A stretch of 40,167 nucleotides of DNA from Pseudomonadales bacterium (lineage in GTDB: Bacteria > Pseudomonadota > Gammaproteobacteria > Pseudomonadales > Ketobacteraceae): the NCBI GenBank assembly GCA_022361455.1, contig JAKSAW010000813.1, forward strand, positions 1 to 40,167, written 5' to 3'. Below, piece after piece: positions 27,331 to 34,646 of this stretch; the first letter of the stretch is position 1, and each line of letters starts with the position of its first letter. The notes below the pieces were generated by a model. The model worked only from the letters and a program-made list of their open reading frames with translations. It ran no database searches and was not told the origin of the DNA. The position numbers were made by a program, and so were the translations under genes.

Positions 27331-27957
27331 ATGAAACAATTCCTAGGATTTAAGCAACTTATCGCCGCGCTCCTGTGTAGTGTGTTTTTAATGCCGGCTT
27401 ATGCCGTTGAACGTTTTGTTGCCGGCGACCATTACCTTGTAGTTGGGGATGTCAATGCACCGAAGCCAGCTAAGCCAGCAGTGCTAGAATTCTTTTCCTA
27501 CGGATGCCCCCATTGTGAACAATTAGAGCCAGCATTGCTGGAATGGAAACAAAAGCATGGTGACGGTATTACTTTCTCAAGAGTGCCTGCACAGTGGAAT
27601 GCTTACTTCAAATCCTTAGGCCAGCTTTACTTAACGTTGGAGGCAATGGGTGTTGCCGATAAGCATTCTGGAAAGGTATTTAAATATATCCATAAGCAGA
27701 AGAAACCTCTGCGCAAAAAGGCACAGATTTTTGCCTTCGTTGAGAAGCAATTAGGTATCCCTAAATCTGAATTCGAGAAGGCCTGGGATTCAAAAGCGGT
27801 TAAGGAAAAGTTAACTGACGCTGGTACCAAGTTGCGCCAGTTTAAGGTGAGTGGGGTGCCTGCACTGTTGGTGAATGAGCGCTACTATGTCAGTGTTAAA
27901 ACTGCTGGTAGTGAAGAAGGGCTTTTCGAAATTGTCGATTTTCTTTTGCAAAAATAA
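27331..27957 (+). CDS. dsbA: Thiol:disulfide interchange protein DsbA
   Basis: DsbA introduces disulfides into proteins in the periplasm, including LptD-type substrates. The mature thioredoxin-fold protein follows a signal peptide (LIAALLCSVFLMPAYA). The active site is C59-P-H-C62 (FFSYGCPHCEQLEP), the DsbA signature, and the cis-proline loop is SGVPALLVN. Length (208 residues) is typical. ATG at 27331 gives the best signal peptide; upstream in-frame starts at 27295 and 27310 would add a hydrophilic tail. No dsbB is in the window. Confidence 0.93.
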   Translation: MKQFLGFKQLIAALLCSVFLMPAYAVERFVAGDHYLVVGDVNAPKPAKPAVLEFFSYGCPHCEQLEPALLEWKQKHGDGITFSRVPAQWNAYFKSLGQLYLTLEAMGVADKHSGKVFKYIHKQKKPLRKKAQIFAFVEKQLGIPKSEFEKAWDSKAVKEKLTDAGTKLRQFKVSGVPALLVNERYYVSVKTAGSEEGLFEIVDFLLQK

Positions 27958-27979
27958 CTAGTTAGCAAGCACGCGTTCA

Positions 27980-28006
27980 GGCGGTTCTATAAACGAACCG
28001 CCCTTA
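27980..28006 (+). terminator. Probable terminator of dsbA
   Basis: An 8-bp perfect stem (GGCGGTTC / GAACCGCC) with a 7-base loop lies 22 bases after the dsbA stop. The following CTTAT is only weakly T-rich, so termination may be partial. Confidence 0.55.
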
Positions 28007-28019
28007 TGAAAAATTAAAC

Positions 28020-28227
28020 TAGCAAGTCACAAAAAAAACCTCCAAAAGCCCAGCAAAGCCTGGATTCCCTTCTAAAATACACATATCGATTTATGAGCGT
28101 GCCGCTCTTATTGAATGCTTTGTAGATAACCAGAATTAAAGATTAAGGCCCTAATTTAGTTTGTCGATCTACATGAATTAATAGCACATCAAGGCAAGTA
28201 TCCGTTTTGGATGCTTGCTTTTTTTTT
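28020..28227 (+). ncRNA. Possible small RNA or long dsbA 3' leader-off RNA in the dsbA downstream gap
   Basis: The 287-base gap after dsbA has no open frame of note, yet ends with a much stronger terminator (28194-28227) than the one next to dsbA. A second terminator that far from the gene implies another plus-strand transcript. It could be an sRNA started inside the gap (TTGAAT at 28111 is a poor -35 candidate) or one cut from the dsbA 3' end. The exact 5' end is not visible. Confidence 0.25.
28194..28227 (+). terminator. Strong orphan intrinsic terminator
   Basis: A 10-bp stem (GCAAGTATCC / GGATGCTTGC, one G-T pair) with loop GTTTT is followed by nine T. Read on the minus strand it has no T run, so it acts on plus-strand RNA, 237 bases past dsbA. 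Confidence 0.82.
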
Positions 28228-28244
28228 GCGTCATCAGGGTTGTT

Positions 28245-29486
28245 TCATTCTTCTTCGTGGACAGGGGAGGGATCAATATCTACAGGAATGTGTGGTGATT
28301 GTTCCTTACGTATTTCTTTTTGCAACTGGCCCATCTCTTCTTCTTCCGCTTCGATGCCGATGCGATAAATTGCGAATCCAGGGCTAACGAATTGATCTAA
28401 GGCCATTCCTAAAATCTGACCATCAAAAGGTGCTCTTATCTCATCTACATGGTTGCTTATAGGATCAATGACTTCCCCCAGCACATCGAGTTTTTTTACC
28501 TTGTCCCCCAATTCCACTACTGAAATTAATATGCCTGAGCTTTCAGAGCGAATCCAAGTAGATTGGTAGTAGGTAGGTTTGGGAGTTAACCAAAAGCGCA
28601 TCAGCTTGAGCATATCTAAGGTATGTAAGGCGTTCTCTATTGCTTTGGTGCCATAGTCCACTACGGCTTTATTGAGGTGCATGGGGCCACCAGCTTCCAG
28701 AGTGACAGCGGGAATACCAGCATCCATCGCTGCTCGTCTCAATGTGCCCATGGAGCCTTCGCTTTTGAGCACAGTGATGCCACCAAAGCTTTTAGTGAAT
28801 TTATGAACGTCTTCCCGGCTAAGGTCTGCCCTCAGTTGAGGAAGATTCATGCGATGGAAGGAGCCGGTGTGCAAATCGATCAGGTAATCACAGTGAGCAA
28901 TCACATCGTGAAATAGGGAATAAGCTAGTCTCGATGCTGCGCTGCCTTTGGGGTTGCCAGGAAAGTGGCGATTAAGGTCTCTGCGGTCGCTTAGATAGCG
29001 TGAAGAGCGCCTGAATCCATCTAAGTTAACAATTGGCACGCCGATTAAAGTGCCTTTTAGTTTTGTGGGTTCTACGTTATGAATGACTCGACGAACGATT
29101 TCTATGCCGTTGATCTCATCACCATGGATAGCGGCTGTCATGCAGAAAGTCGGGCCAGGCTCTGTACCGTGAACGACCAACACGCGATTGGGTGAATCTA
29201 AACCGCCCAGGCTGGTAACGGGGCGCCAGTTGAGCGCCTGGCTCGTACCTGGCATTACCGACTCCCCTAGAATCGATATGGGTTTGGCGAGTTGTTTCTC
29301 AGGTACGGGTTGTATTGGACCCATTAACTCTGGTTGCGGCTTTTTGATGGGGTGTGCGGCTTCAATAGGGGAGACCAACACTTCGTCCTCTGTTTCACTT
29401 GCCCAGGTTGGGGCGTTTAGACAGAGCAACGAAACGAGCCATAGCGGCCCGCGGCCCAGGCAAAAGAAGTGGAAAATAGTGCGCAC
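28245..29486 (-). CDS. Succinylglutamate desuccinylase/aspartoacylase family zinc hydrolase, exported
   Basis: Members of this M14-like family remove acyl groups from amino acids or trim peptides using zinc. The 413-residue product has a signal peptide (WLVSLLCLNAPTWAS) and a Pro-rich stretch. The metal ligands are in AAIHGDEINGIEI (H121, E124) and LIDLHTGS (H206), and the catalytic Glu is in VTLEAGGP (E264). The substrate-contact segment NLDGFRRSSRYLSDRRDLNRHFPG has been interrupted here only for length. A C-terminal beta domain (IRAPFDGQILGMAL) and an acidic tail follow. The start is a GTG with AGGA seven bases upstream. It lies 28 bases after the duplicated unknown gene, probably in one operon. 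Confidence 0.87.
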   Translation of the reverse strand: MRTIFHFFCLGRGPLWLVSLLCLNAPTWASETEDEVLVSPIEAAHPIKKPQPELMGPIQPVPEKQLAKPISILGESVMPGTSQALNWRPVTSLGGLDSPNRVLVVHGTEPGPTFCMTAAIHGDEINGIEIVRRVIHNVEPTKLKGTLIGVPIVNLDGFRRSSRYLSDRRDLNRHFPGNPKGSAASRLAYSLFHDVIAHCDYLIDLHTGSFHRMNLPQLRADLSREDVHKFTKSFGGITVLKSEGSMGTLRRAAMDAGIPAVTLEAGGPMHLNKAVVDYGTKAIENALHTLDMLKLMRFWLTPKPTYYQSTWIRSESSGILISVVELGDKVKKLDVLGEVIDPISNHVDEIRAPFDGQILGMALDQFVSPGFAIYRIGIEAEEEEMGQLQKEIRKEQSPHIPVDIDPSPVHEEE

Positions 29487-29514
29487 AGAGTGTCCTAATA
29501 AAAGGGGGTTACTC

Positions 29515-30210
29515 TTAAGCGTAGACTAGTTGATTCTCTAACAGCTCCGAAAACACGAGAAGCTCTTTTTGCCGGGTTTTTTTGAAGAGCTGCCTAATCA
29601 CAAAGTGCAGTCCTTTGTTCACAGTTTTAATGCCTAAGTCAGCTGACTTTTTAACAAAAGGCCTGATTTTAAATAGCTTAGTAGGCTTGCTGTAAAAATA
29701 GATAATCGCTTGATCGCTAATTTCACAAAGGGTGTCAGCGATGAAATTGTTATAAGTGTGGGTTTCCGCGTCGCTCTTGATGAACAGCATAGTGCGATTG
29801 AGGTCAGCAGCTAAGTTTTGAGAGAGCGGGAAAGCTAGGTACCACTGACCTTGGTTAGAGCATACGAATAATGAGTCCATGTAATCAGCAAATAGTGGCA
29901 GCTCATCAGGTTCCAAGGCGTTTACCATTTTTCGAATCACTAGCTTGGCACCGTTGGTAACGGTGTGAATCCCTTTGTCAGCTGAGCGTTTCGCGCCGGG
30001 GTGAGCGGTGATCTGACTCATTACGTCAAAATACAAAGCGTCGATACCCAATTCGAGTAACCTGGACACCATTTGCGCAGCTTCTCTACTTAGGCCGGGT
30101 TGGCTTGGATTGCTACGAATACGGCCGAGCAGATGCAGCATGCTATCTGCATCCTCCTGCGGTATTTCAAAACCTAACAAAACTTGCTTATCTGAGGTTC
30201 TAGCTTCCAT
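29515..30210 (-). CDS. Unknown protein with an internal duplication
   Basis: The 231-residue product has no signal peptide or clear membrane helix. Two halves resemble each other: residues about 52-116 (KRSADKGIHTVTNGAKLVIR at 74-93) and about 162-230 (KKSADLGIKTVNKGLHFVIR at 187-206). Each is preceded by a (A)LYFDV / IIYFYS-type strand and followed by an acidic-hydrophobic helix (PLFADYMDSLFV / LVFSELLENQLVY). This points to a duplicated helical domain of about 70 residues. The linker (117-160) includes QGQWYLAFPLSQNL. I do not recognise the family. ATG at 30210 has GGGAG upstream. It is upstream of, and likely co-transcribed with, the zinc hydrolase. Confidence 0.75.
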   Translation of the reverse strand: MEARTSDKQVLLGFEIPQEDADSMLHLLGRIRSNPSQPGLSREAAQMVSRLLELGIDALYFDVMSQITAHPGAKRSADKGIHTVTNGAKLVIRKMVNALEPDELPLFADYMDSLFVCSNQGQWYLAFPLSQNLAADLNRTMLFIKSDAETHTYNNFIADTLCEISDQAIIYFYSKPTKLFKIRPFVKKSADLGIKTVNKGLHFVIRQLFKKTRQKELLVFSELLENQLVYA

Positions 30211-30374
30211 TTAATAACTGCTCCCGCTCGATTTGGCGCGCACTCTAGTGCTGTTGGGCTGGGTCTGTCAAGCGTTGCCAACGCTCCTATTTCGATATCT
30301 TAGCTATACTCATTTGATGGGGTTTTAAAGTTTTATGAAAGTGGGAGGCTTGGCCCATTAATTCACTTCGACAC

Positions 30375-31910
30375 ATGGCGCAAAAATGGCTAAATCGCAA
30401 AGAAAAAAGCTTTGTGGGGCGGTGGTTTATTGCCATTTTCCTAGGTAGTGCTGTGAGCCATGTATTGGCAGCCGCCGATACTCAAGTGCAAATCATCGAT
30501 ATGTCTGCCAGAGGTTCTAGCATCGGTGGTGCTGGTACCTGGATTTTGTTGGTGGCTGCACTCGTCGTGCTAATAGCCGGGGTGTCTGTTACTTATCGCA
30601 TCGTTAACATGAAGGTGAGTAATCTCGCCAAGCAGTTGGAGCAGGCAGAGCGCAAGCTTAGTGAGGCGCAACGTATTGCCCGCATGGGCAGTTGGTTGCG
30701 TGATTTTGAGACAGGAGAGACTCATTGGTCTGATGAAGCTCTGAAGGTATTTGAAGCACAGGATCCGGAGCAGTTACGTCATTATGAAGCTTTGGTGCAT
30801 CCTGATGACATGGAACATGTTATCGAAGTCATCGCTGAGGCTTATCATCGCGGTGGTAACTATGAATGTGAGCACCGAATCATCACACCGAACGGTGAAG
30901 AGAAATATATTCGCTTAGCGGGCCAAGTATTTTTAGATGAGGATAATGCCGGGCCTGTTCATGAGTTAGGAACCGTGCAAGATATCACTGAGCGCAAAAA
31001 AGCTGAGCATAGCGTGCGCCAAAGTGAGGGTAAGCTTCGCTCGATCTTAGAATCAGCGCCATACCCGATTATGATCTTCGATACCGAAACCATGAAAGTG
31101 CTTTATGCCAATCAAAGCACTTACTTACTATTCGAATTTCCCCTAGAAAAAACCTTGGGGGAAATTAGTGACATGAATAGCTTTTGGGTTCAAAAAGAAG
31201 ATCGCGAAGGCATTCTTAAACTGATTGCTGAAGATGATGATATTCGCAATCACGAGATGTTGATGAAAACAGCGAAAGGCAAAATGTTCTGGGCCTTGTT
31301 GTCGGCATCGGTTATGGAGTTTGGTGGTCAAAAAGCGTTCTTTATATCCCTGTTAGATGTGACTGAGAAAAAACTCATCCAGGAAGAACTGGAGCGGCTT
31401 GCAACAACAGATCCTCTTACCGGTATATACAATCGGCGTAGTTATTTCGATATGGCTAATAAGGAATTGCGTCGTTCTGTCCGCTATAACTACCCATTCA
31501 GTTTATTAATGCTTGATATTGATCACTTTAAGCGGGTAAATGACACCTATGGTCATGCTTTTGGAGATGAGGTGATACAGCGCTTTACCGAAGTGTGCAA
31601 CGAATGTCTTCGAGAAGAGGATATTTTTGGTCGCGTGGGTGGTGAAGAGTTTTCAGTCGTATTGGTATCTGCCAATGCAGAGGGTGCAGCTGTTGTAGCT
31701 GAACGCATTCGTAAGAGTTGGCACGAGACTGAGTTGCAGTATGAAGGAAAGATCGTTTCTTTCAGTGTCAGTATTGGCGTATCGGATCTTTTAAATCCTA
31801 GGGAAAGTGTCGATATGGTTATGGAAAGAGCTGATAAAGCATTGTATCAGGCAAAAGAATCCGGGCGTAACTGTGTCAAGCTGCACGAGAAGCCTGGCGA
31901 CGCAGCATAG
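30375..31910 (+). CDS. Membrane-bound diguanylate cyclase with two PAS domains
   Basis: The protein makes cyclic di-GMP from two GTP. The 511 residues run in this order: a hydrophobic N-terminal segment (RWFIAIFLGSAVSHVLA), a short periplasmic stretch, a membrane helix (TWILLVAALVVLIAGVSVTY), and a coiled coil (LAKQLEQAERKLSEAQRIA). PAS 1 follows (about 100-215, ending LGTVQDITERKKAE), then PAS 2 (about 222-335, SILESAPYPIMIFDTE). The GGDEF domain is last, with TTDPLTGIYNRRSYF, DIDHFKRVND and active-site GGEEF (about 422-426). An inhibitory RxxD site (REED) sits five residues before GGEEF, so product feedback is expected. Ribosome site weak. Confidence 0.93.
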   Translation: MAQKWLNRKEKSFVGRWFIAIFLGSAVSHVLAAADTQVQIIDMSARGSSIGGAGTWILLVAALVVLIAGVSVTYRIVNMKVSNLAKQLEQAERKLSEAQRIARMGSWLRDFETGETHWSDEALKVFEAQDPEQLRHYEALVHPDDMEHVIEVIAEAYHRGGNYECEHRIITPNGEEKYIRLAGQVFLDEDNAGPVHELGTVQDITERKKAEHSVRQSEGKLRSILESAPYPIMIFDTETMKVLYANQSTYLLFEFPLEKTLGEISDMNSFWVQKEDREGILKLIAEDDDIRNHEMLMKTAKGKMFWALLSASVMEFGGQKAFFISLLDVTEKKLIQEELERLATTDPLTGIYNRRSYFDMANKELRRSVRYNYPFSLLMLDIDHFKRVNDTYGHAFGDEVIQRFTEVCNECLREEDIFGRVGGEEFSVVLVSANAEGAAVVAERIRKSWHETELQYEGKIVSFSVSIGVSDLLNPRESVDMVMERADKALYQAKESGRNCVKLHEKPGDAA

Positions 31911-32172
31911 GATCACGCAAATCATCACTTCCCTTGTAGTTCAGACTATTGGCAATTTGCATCCGTTTGAAAAAATTAAAGAAAGAAAAAGAAAATTCTT
32001 ATATTATGTCGCCTTGCTAAAGTAGGATTGTGGAACAAAGTTGCTTCACAAGGAGTGGTCTTTAAAACTCAAAGCACAAGTGCTCTAAGAATTAAGTGTC
32101 TTATAAAGAGTTTTGAGAGATTAATAAGTAGAATAAGTGCTGGGGGGTAGGCTAACGCCTGCATGAGTCTGC

Positions 32173-32613
32173 ATGTTTAACAGAGTTATTGCACGTTTGG
32201 TTTCGGCTGTAGCGTTCAGTGTGGTGACTTTATGGAGTCACGCCGCTGAGGCTGAATTAGCTGTTATCGTCAACGTCGATAATCCTACTGATAGCATTAC
32301 TGTGGAAGAGCTAGTCAATGTATTCTTAGGCAAGTCTCGGCAACTTTCTGGCGGCACAAAAGTTATCCCTATAGATCAGATTGAAGGCGAGGCCGCTCGC
32401 ATTGAGTTCTACGATAAAGTCGTAAAGAAATCTCCCTCGCAATTAAATTCCTATTGGTCGCGGCTGATATTCGCCGGTAAAGGCAGACCACCTTATGCAG
32501 TCTCGGATGATCGAGAAGTCCTGGAGTTTGTATCAGCTAATCCGAGTATGATTGGTTATGTGGATATGACCGCGGTGGATGACACTGTTAAAGTGATCTT
32601 AACCATCCATTAA
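32173..32613 (+). CDS. Short phosphate-ABC-type periplasmic binding-like protein
   Basis: The 146-residue product has a signal peptide (VSAVAFSVVTLWSHAAEA) and one lobe resembling PstS-like binding proteins: TDSITVEELVNVFLGKSRQLSGGTKVIPIDQ, then REVLEFVSANPSMIGYVD. Full PstS is about twice as long, so this is the short single-domain group often annotated as phosphate ABC transporter substrate-binding protein. No permease or ATPase genes are near, so a transport role is doubtful; a sensing or scaffold role is possible. It follows a 262-base gap after the diguanylate cyclase with no other gene, and a strong terminator follows it. Confidence 0.82.
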   Translation: MFNRVIARLVSAVAFSVVTLWSHAAEAELAVIVNVDNPTDSITVEELVNVFLGKSRQLSGGTKVIPIDQIEGEAARIEFYDKVVKKSPSQLNSYWSRLIFAGKGRPPYAVSDDREVLEFVSANPSMIGYVDMTAVDDTVKVILTIH

Positions 32614-32644
32614 ACTTTATGATCAATTTGCTTTTAGATATATA

Positions 32645-32677
32645 AAAAAACGGCAAGCTTTTGGCTTGCCGTTTTTT
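32645..32677. terminator. Bidirectional terminator between the binding protein and the small membrane protein
   Basis: A 14-bp perfect inverted repeat (AAAAAACGGCAAGC / GCTTGCCGTTTTTT) with loop TTTTG gives a T run on both strands, as expected between convergent genes. Confidence 0.93.
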
Positions 32678-32696
32678 CATGAGCTTTAAAGCTGAA

Positions 32697-32900
32697 TTAT
32701 TGCGCGGGTTCTGACTCTGGAGCTGCTTCTTGAGCGGCTGGAGCTTCAGGTGCTGGAGCGGGTTCTTGAGTTGCAACTTCCTCTACTTCAACGATCCCTT
32801 CGGGCTGTTTTTCAGGGTCTCCCTCATAGTTCTCTGACCCTACGTAAACCAAACCCACATTTACTGCTACTAGTGCAGCAAGAATAACGAATAATTGCAT
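32697..32900 (-). CDS. Tiny single-pass membrane protein with acidic Pro/Ala tail (paralogue of 17930-18109)
   Basis: The 67-residue product has an N-terminal hydrophobic helix (LFVILAALVAVNVGLVYVG). A short polar region (SENYEGDPEKQPEGIVEVEEV) leads to a low-complexity tail of Pro, Ala and Glu. It matches the gene at 17930 through the helix and the G(I/V)VE(V/I)-x-EV segment; the tail is longer here. ATG at 32900 has a GGGGAAGAG ribosome site, and a bidirectional terminator follows. TACAAT about 55 bases upstream on the same strand may be a -10 box. Function unknown; the tail could extend into the periplasm or cytoplasm. Confidence 0.78.
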   Translation of the reverse strand: MQLFVILAALVAVNVGLVYVGSENYEGDPEKQPEGIVEVEEVATQEPAPAPEAPAAQEAAPESEPAQ

Positions 32901-33140
32901 TGCTCTTCCCCAATGTTCCCAAAAAGTTATCGAATTAGACCATTGTAAGGTGTTTGCTGTAAAGGGAATTGATGGAAGGCAATAGAATAGGGCCCATATC
33001 GGTGCAATCTATTGGTTAAATAATGAGCGTAATTGGTTTGTATTTTTTGCGTAGACATTAATCAAATTGCTTTAAAGATATACAATGTTCTGCTAGCTTT
33101 ATAAGTGCAGCCATCATAAAAAAAATCAAGGAGTTGCACG

Positions 33141-33332
33141 ATGAGTCAAGATTATGTGCTCAATCAAAAATGCCCTGCCTGCGGTAGTCGTCAAGAAAGT
33201 ACTCTCAAAGCCATTAAATCTCAGCGCGTGTTTGAATGTAATTGCTGCGGCTTAGTTGTGGCCTTGCGACCTGCAGATGAAATAGAAATTAAGTCGTCAG
33301 CTAAGAAAACGGAGGAAGCAATCGCCGTGTAG
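33141..33332 (+). CDS. Small zinc-ribbon protein
   Basis: The 63-residue product has one zinc ribbon: CPAC (C11, C14) and CNCC (C33, C35, C36), with C33/C36 the likely second pair. A charged tail rich in Lys and Glu follows. ATG at 33141 has a strong AAGGAG ribosome site, and TACAAT at about 33082 could be the -10 of its own promoter. Such proteins bind nucleic acid or act as small adaptors; no more specific role is visible. It stands alone. Confidence 0.75.
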   Translation: MSQDYVLNQKCPACGSRQESTLKAIKSQRVFECNCCGLVVALRPADEIEIKSSAKKTEEAIAV

Positions 33333-33480
33333 ATAGCGCAGCTTTATCCGTTCGCGCTTAACGACTTTATAACCAAGCCTTTATGGTTTGGGGTAGGTCC
33401 TTCTCCCTCTAAAAACTTAGCAAAGGTAGTAAGTTTTAGCAGAGGTTTGGAGTTGGAACAGTCTATTTTAATATTTCTTT

Positions 33481-33509
33481 CGTTGGATGAATTGAAAGTT
33501 CATCCAACG
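33481..33509. repeat. 10-bp inverted repeat upstream of the DUF1993 gene
   Basis: CGTTGGATGA and TCATCCAACG form a perfect stem with a 9-base loop, 50 bases before the DUF1993 start. Neither strand has a good T run next to it, so it is not a classic terminator. It may be an operator, an RNA structure in the leader, or a weak terminator for the zinc-ribbon gene. Confidence 0.55.
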
Positions 33510-33559
33510 CCCCTAACATTTCTATTTTGTACCCCCGTCATTACTTAAGGATTCAATGT

Positions 33560-34069
33560 ATGTCCGTTTCACTTTATCAGGTGACTGTGCCAAGTCATAT
33601 ACACATGCTTTCTAGCTTATCTACCATTCTCGATAAGGCCATTGCTTATTGTGAAGAGAAAAAGATTAAACCAGAGGTGGTCGTAAACTATCGGCTGGCT
33701 GCAGACATGGCGGCTCTGCCAAAACAAATTCAAATAGCGACTGATACTGCTAAAGGAGCCGGAGCGAGACTAACGGGAGCGACGCCACCATCCTATGAAG
33801 ATAATGAAGAAACTTTTGATGAGTTAAAGGAACGCTTGGCCAAAACGATTGACTTCTTAAAGTCACTGGATGCCAGTGCTTTTGCTGGCGCAGAAGATAA
33901 GCAGATCGAATTGAAGCTACCAAGCCGTACTCTTGAATTCACCGGTTTGAACTACGTAAATCACTTTGTGAACCCCAACTTTTATTTTCATGTAACAACT
34001 GCTTACGCGATCTTGCGGCATGCGGGAGTTCCATTAGGTAAACTAGATTACTTGGGTGGGCAGCTTTAA
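33560..34069 (+). CDS. DUF1993 family protein
   Basis: The 169-residue product matches DUF1993: an N-terminal helix with MSVSLYQVTVPSHIHMLSSL, then YRLAADMAALPKQIQIATDTAKGAGARLTG, and a C-terminal NYVNHFVNPNFYFHVTTAYAILRHAGVPLGK. The histidines (SHIH, NHF, FHVTTAY) resemble the DinB/YfiT four-helix metal-binding superfamily to which DUF1993 belongs. The biochemical role is unknown. ATG at 33560 has AAGG nearby; the upstream in-frame codons lack a ribosome site. Confidence 0.86.
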   Translation: MSVSLYQVTVPSHIHMLSSLSTILDKAIAYCEEKKIKPEVVVNYRLAADMAALPKQIQIATDTAKGAGARLTGATPPSYEDNEETFDELKERLAKTIDFLKSLDASAFAGAEDKQIELKLPSRTLEFTGLNYVNHFVNPNFYFHVTTAYAILRHAGVPLGKLDYLGGQL

Positions 34070-34073
34070 ATTA

Positions 34074-34108
34074 TATTGCCCACAGCGAATAACTCACTGT
34101 GGGCAATA
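34074..34108. terminator. Hairpin between convergent DUF1993 and hsp20 genes
   Basis: A 12-bp perfect stem (TATTGCCCACAG / CTGTGGGCAATA) with an 11-base loop starts five bases after the DUF1993 stop. T runs are weak on both sides, but position between convergent genes supports termination. Confidence 0.6.
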
Positions 34109-34129
34109 CATTTCCGTCCACGCAATTTG

Positions 34130-34543
34130 TTAACCGATATCGATTCTGCGAGCCTGGGGCTTTTCTGGGGCTTCCTTAGGGACTGATAGCGTTAACACGC
34201 CATCTTCAAAATTAGCGCTAATATCCGATTCGTTTACGTTGTTGCCAAGGGTAAAGCTACGCATCACCTTTCCACTATAGCGTTCTTTGCGAATCACTTT
34301 ACCATCTTTTTCTTCGGTATTTTCGTCGCTGGTTTCAGCTTCTATGCTAAGAACGCCATTATGAACATGCACATGGATATCTTCTTTTTTAATGCCTGGT
34401 AACTCTGCGCTAATTTCATAGTGTCCATCTTTTTCTTTGATATCAACCAATGGACTGGCTATTTCCTTAGATAGGTTTCTCATTGGGGCGGTATCAAAAA
34501 AACGGTCGAAATCGAACAGGTTGCTTCTTGATATTAGGCTCAT
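34130..34543 (-). CDS. Small heat-shock protein, Hsp20/alpha-crystallin family
   Basis: Hsp20 proteins hold unfolding proteins in large oligomers until DnaK refolds them. The 137-residue product has the alpha-crystallin domain (about 37-128): SPLVDIKEKDGHYEISAELPG, IHVHVHNGVLSIEAE, SFTLGNNVNESDISANFEDGVLTLSVPK. The C-terminal anchoring motif appears as ARRIDIG. ATG at 34543 follows GGAGGG. Upstream, a near-consensus CTTGAAA and a long inverted repeat may provide heat control. Confidence 0.93.
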   Translation of the reverse strand: MSLISRSNLFDFDRFFDTAPMRNLSKEIASPLVDIKEKDGHYEISAELPGIKKEDIHVHVHNGVLSIEAETSDENTEEKDGKVIRKERYSGKVMRSFTLGNNVNESDISANFEDGVLTLSVPKEAPEKPQARRIDIG

Positions 34544-34571
34544 TTTAAATCCCTCCAAACTATGAACAAAT

Positions 34572-34622
34572 AAAAACAGCGATTGCTTACAACTTAAAAA
34601 TAAGTCCGGGCAATCGCTGTTT
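34572..34622 (-). terminator. Long inverted repeat in front of hsp20, probable terminator of the desaturase gene
   Basis: AAACAGCGATTGC and GCAATCGCTGTTT form a 13-bp perfect stem with a 23-base loop. On the minus strand it is followed by TTTATTTG, giving a terminator shape 25 bases after the desaturase stop. It is also only 30 bases before the hsp20 start, so it may belong to the hsp20 leader instead. Confidence 0.6.
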
Positions 34623-34646
34623 CAAGAGGGAGAAATGGGCTGATGC

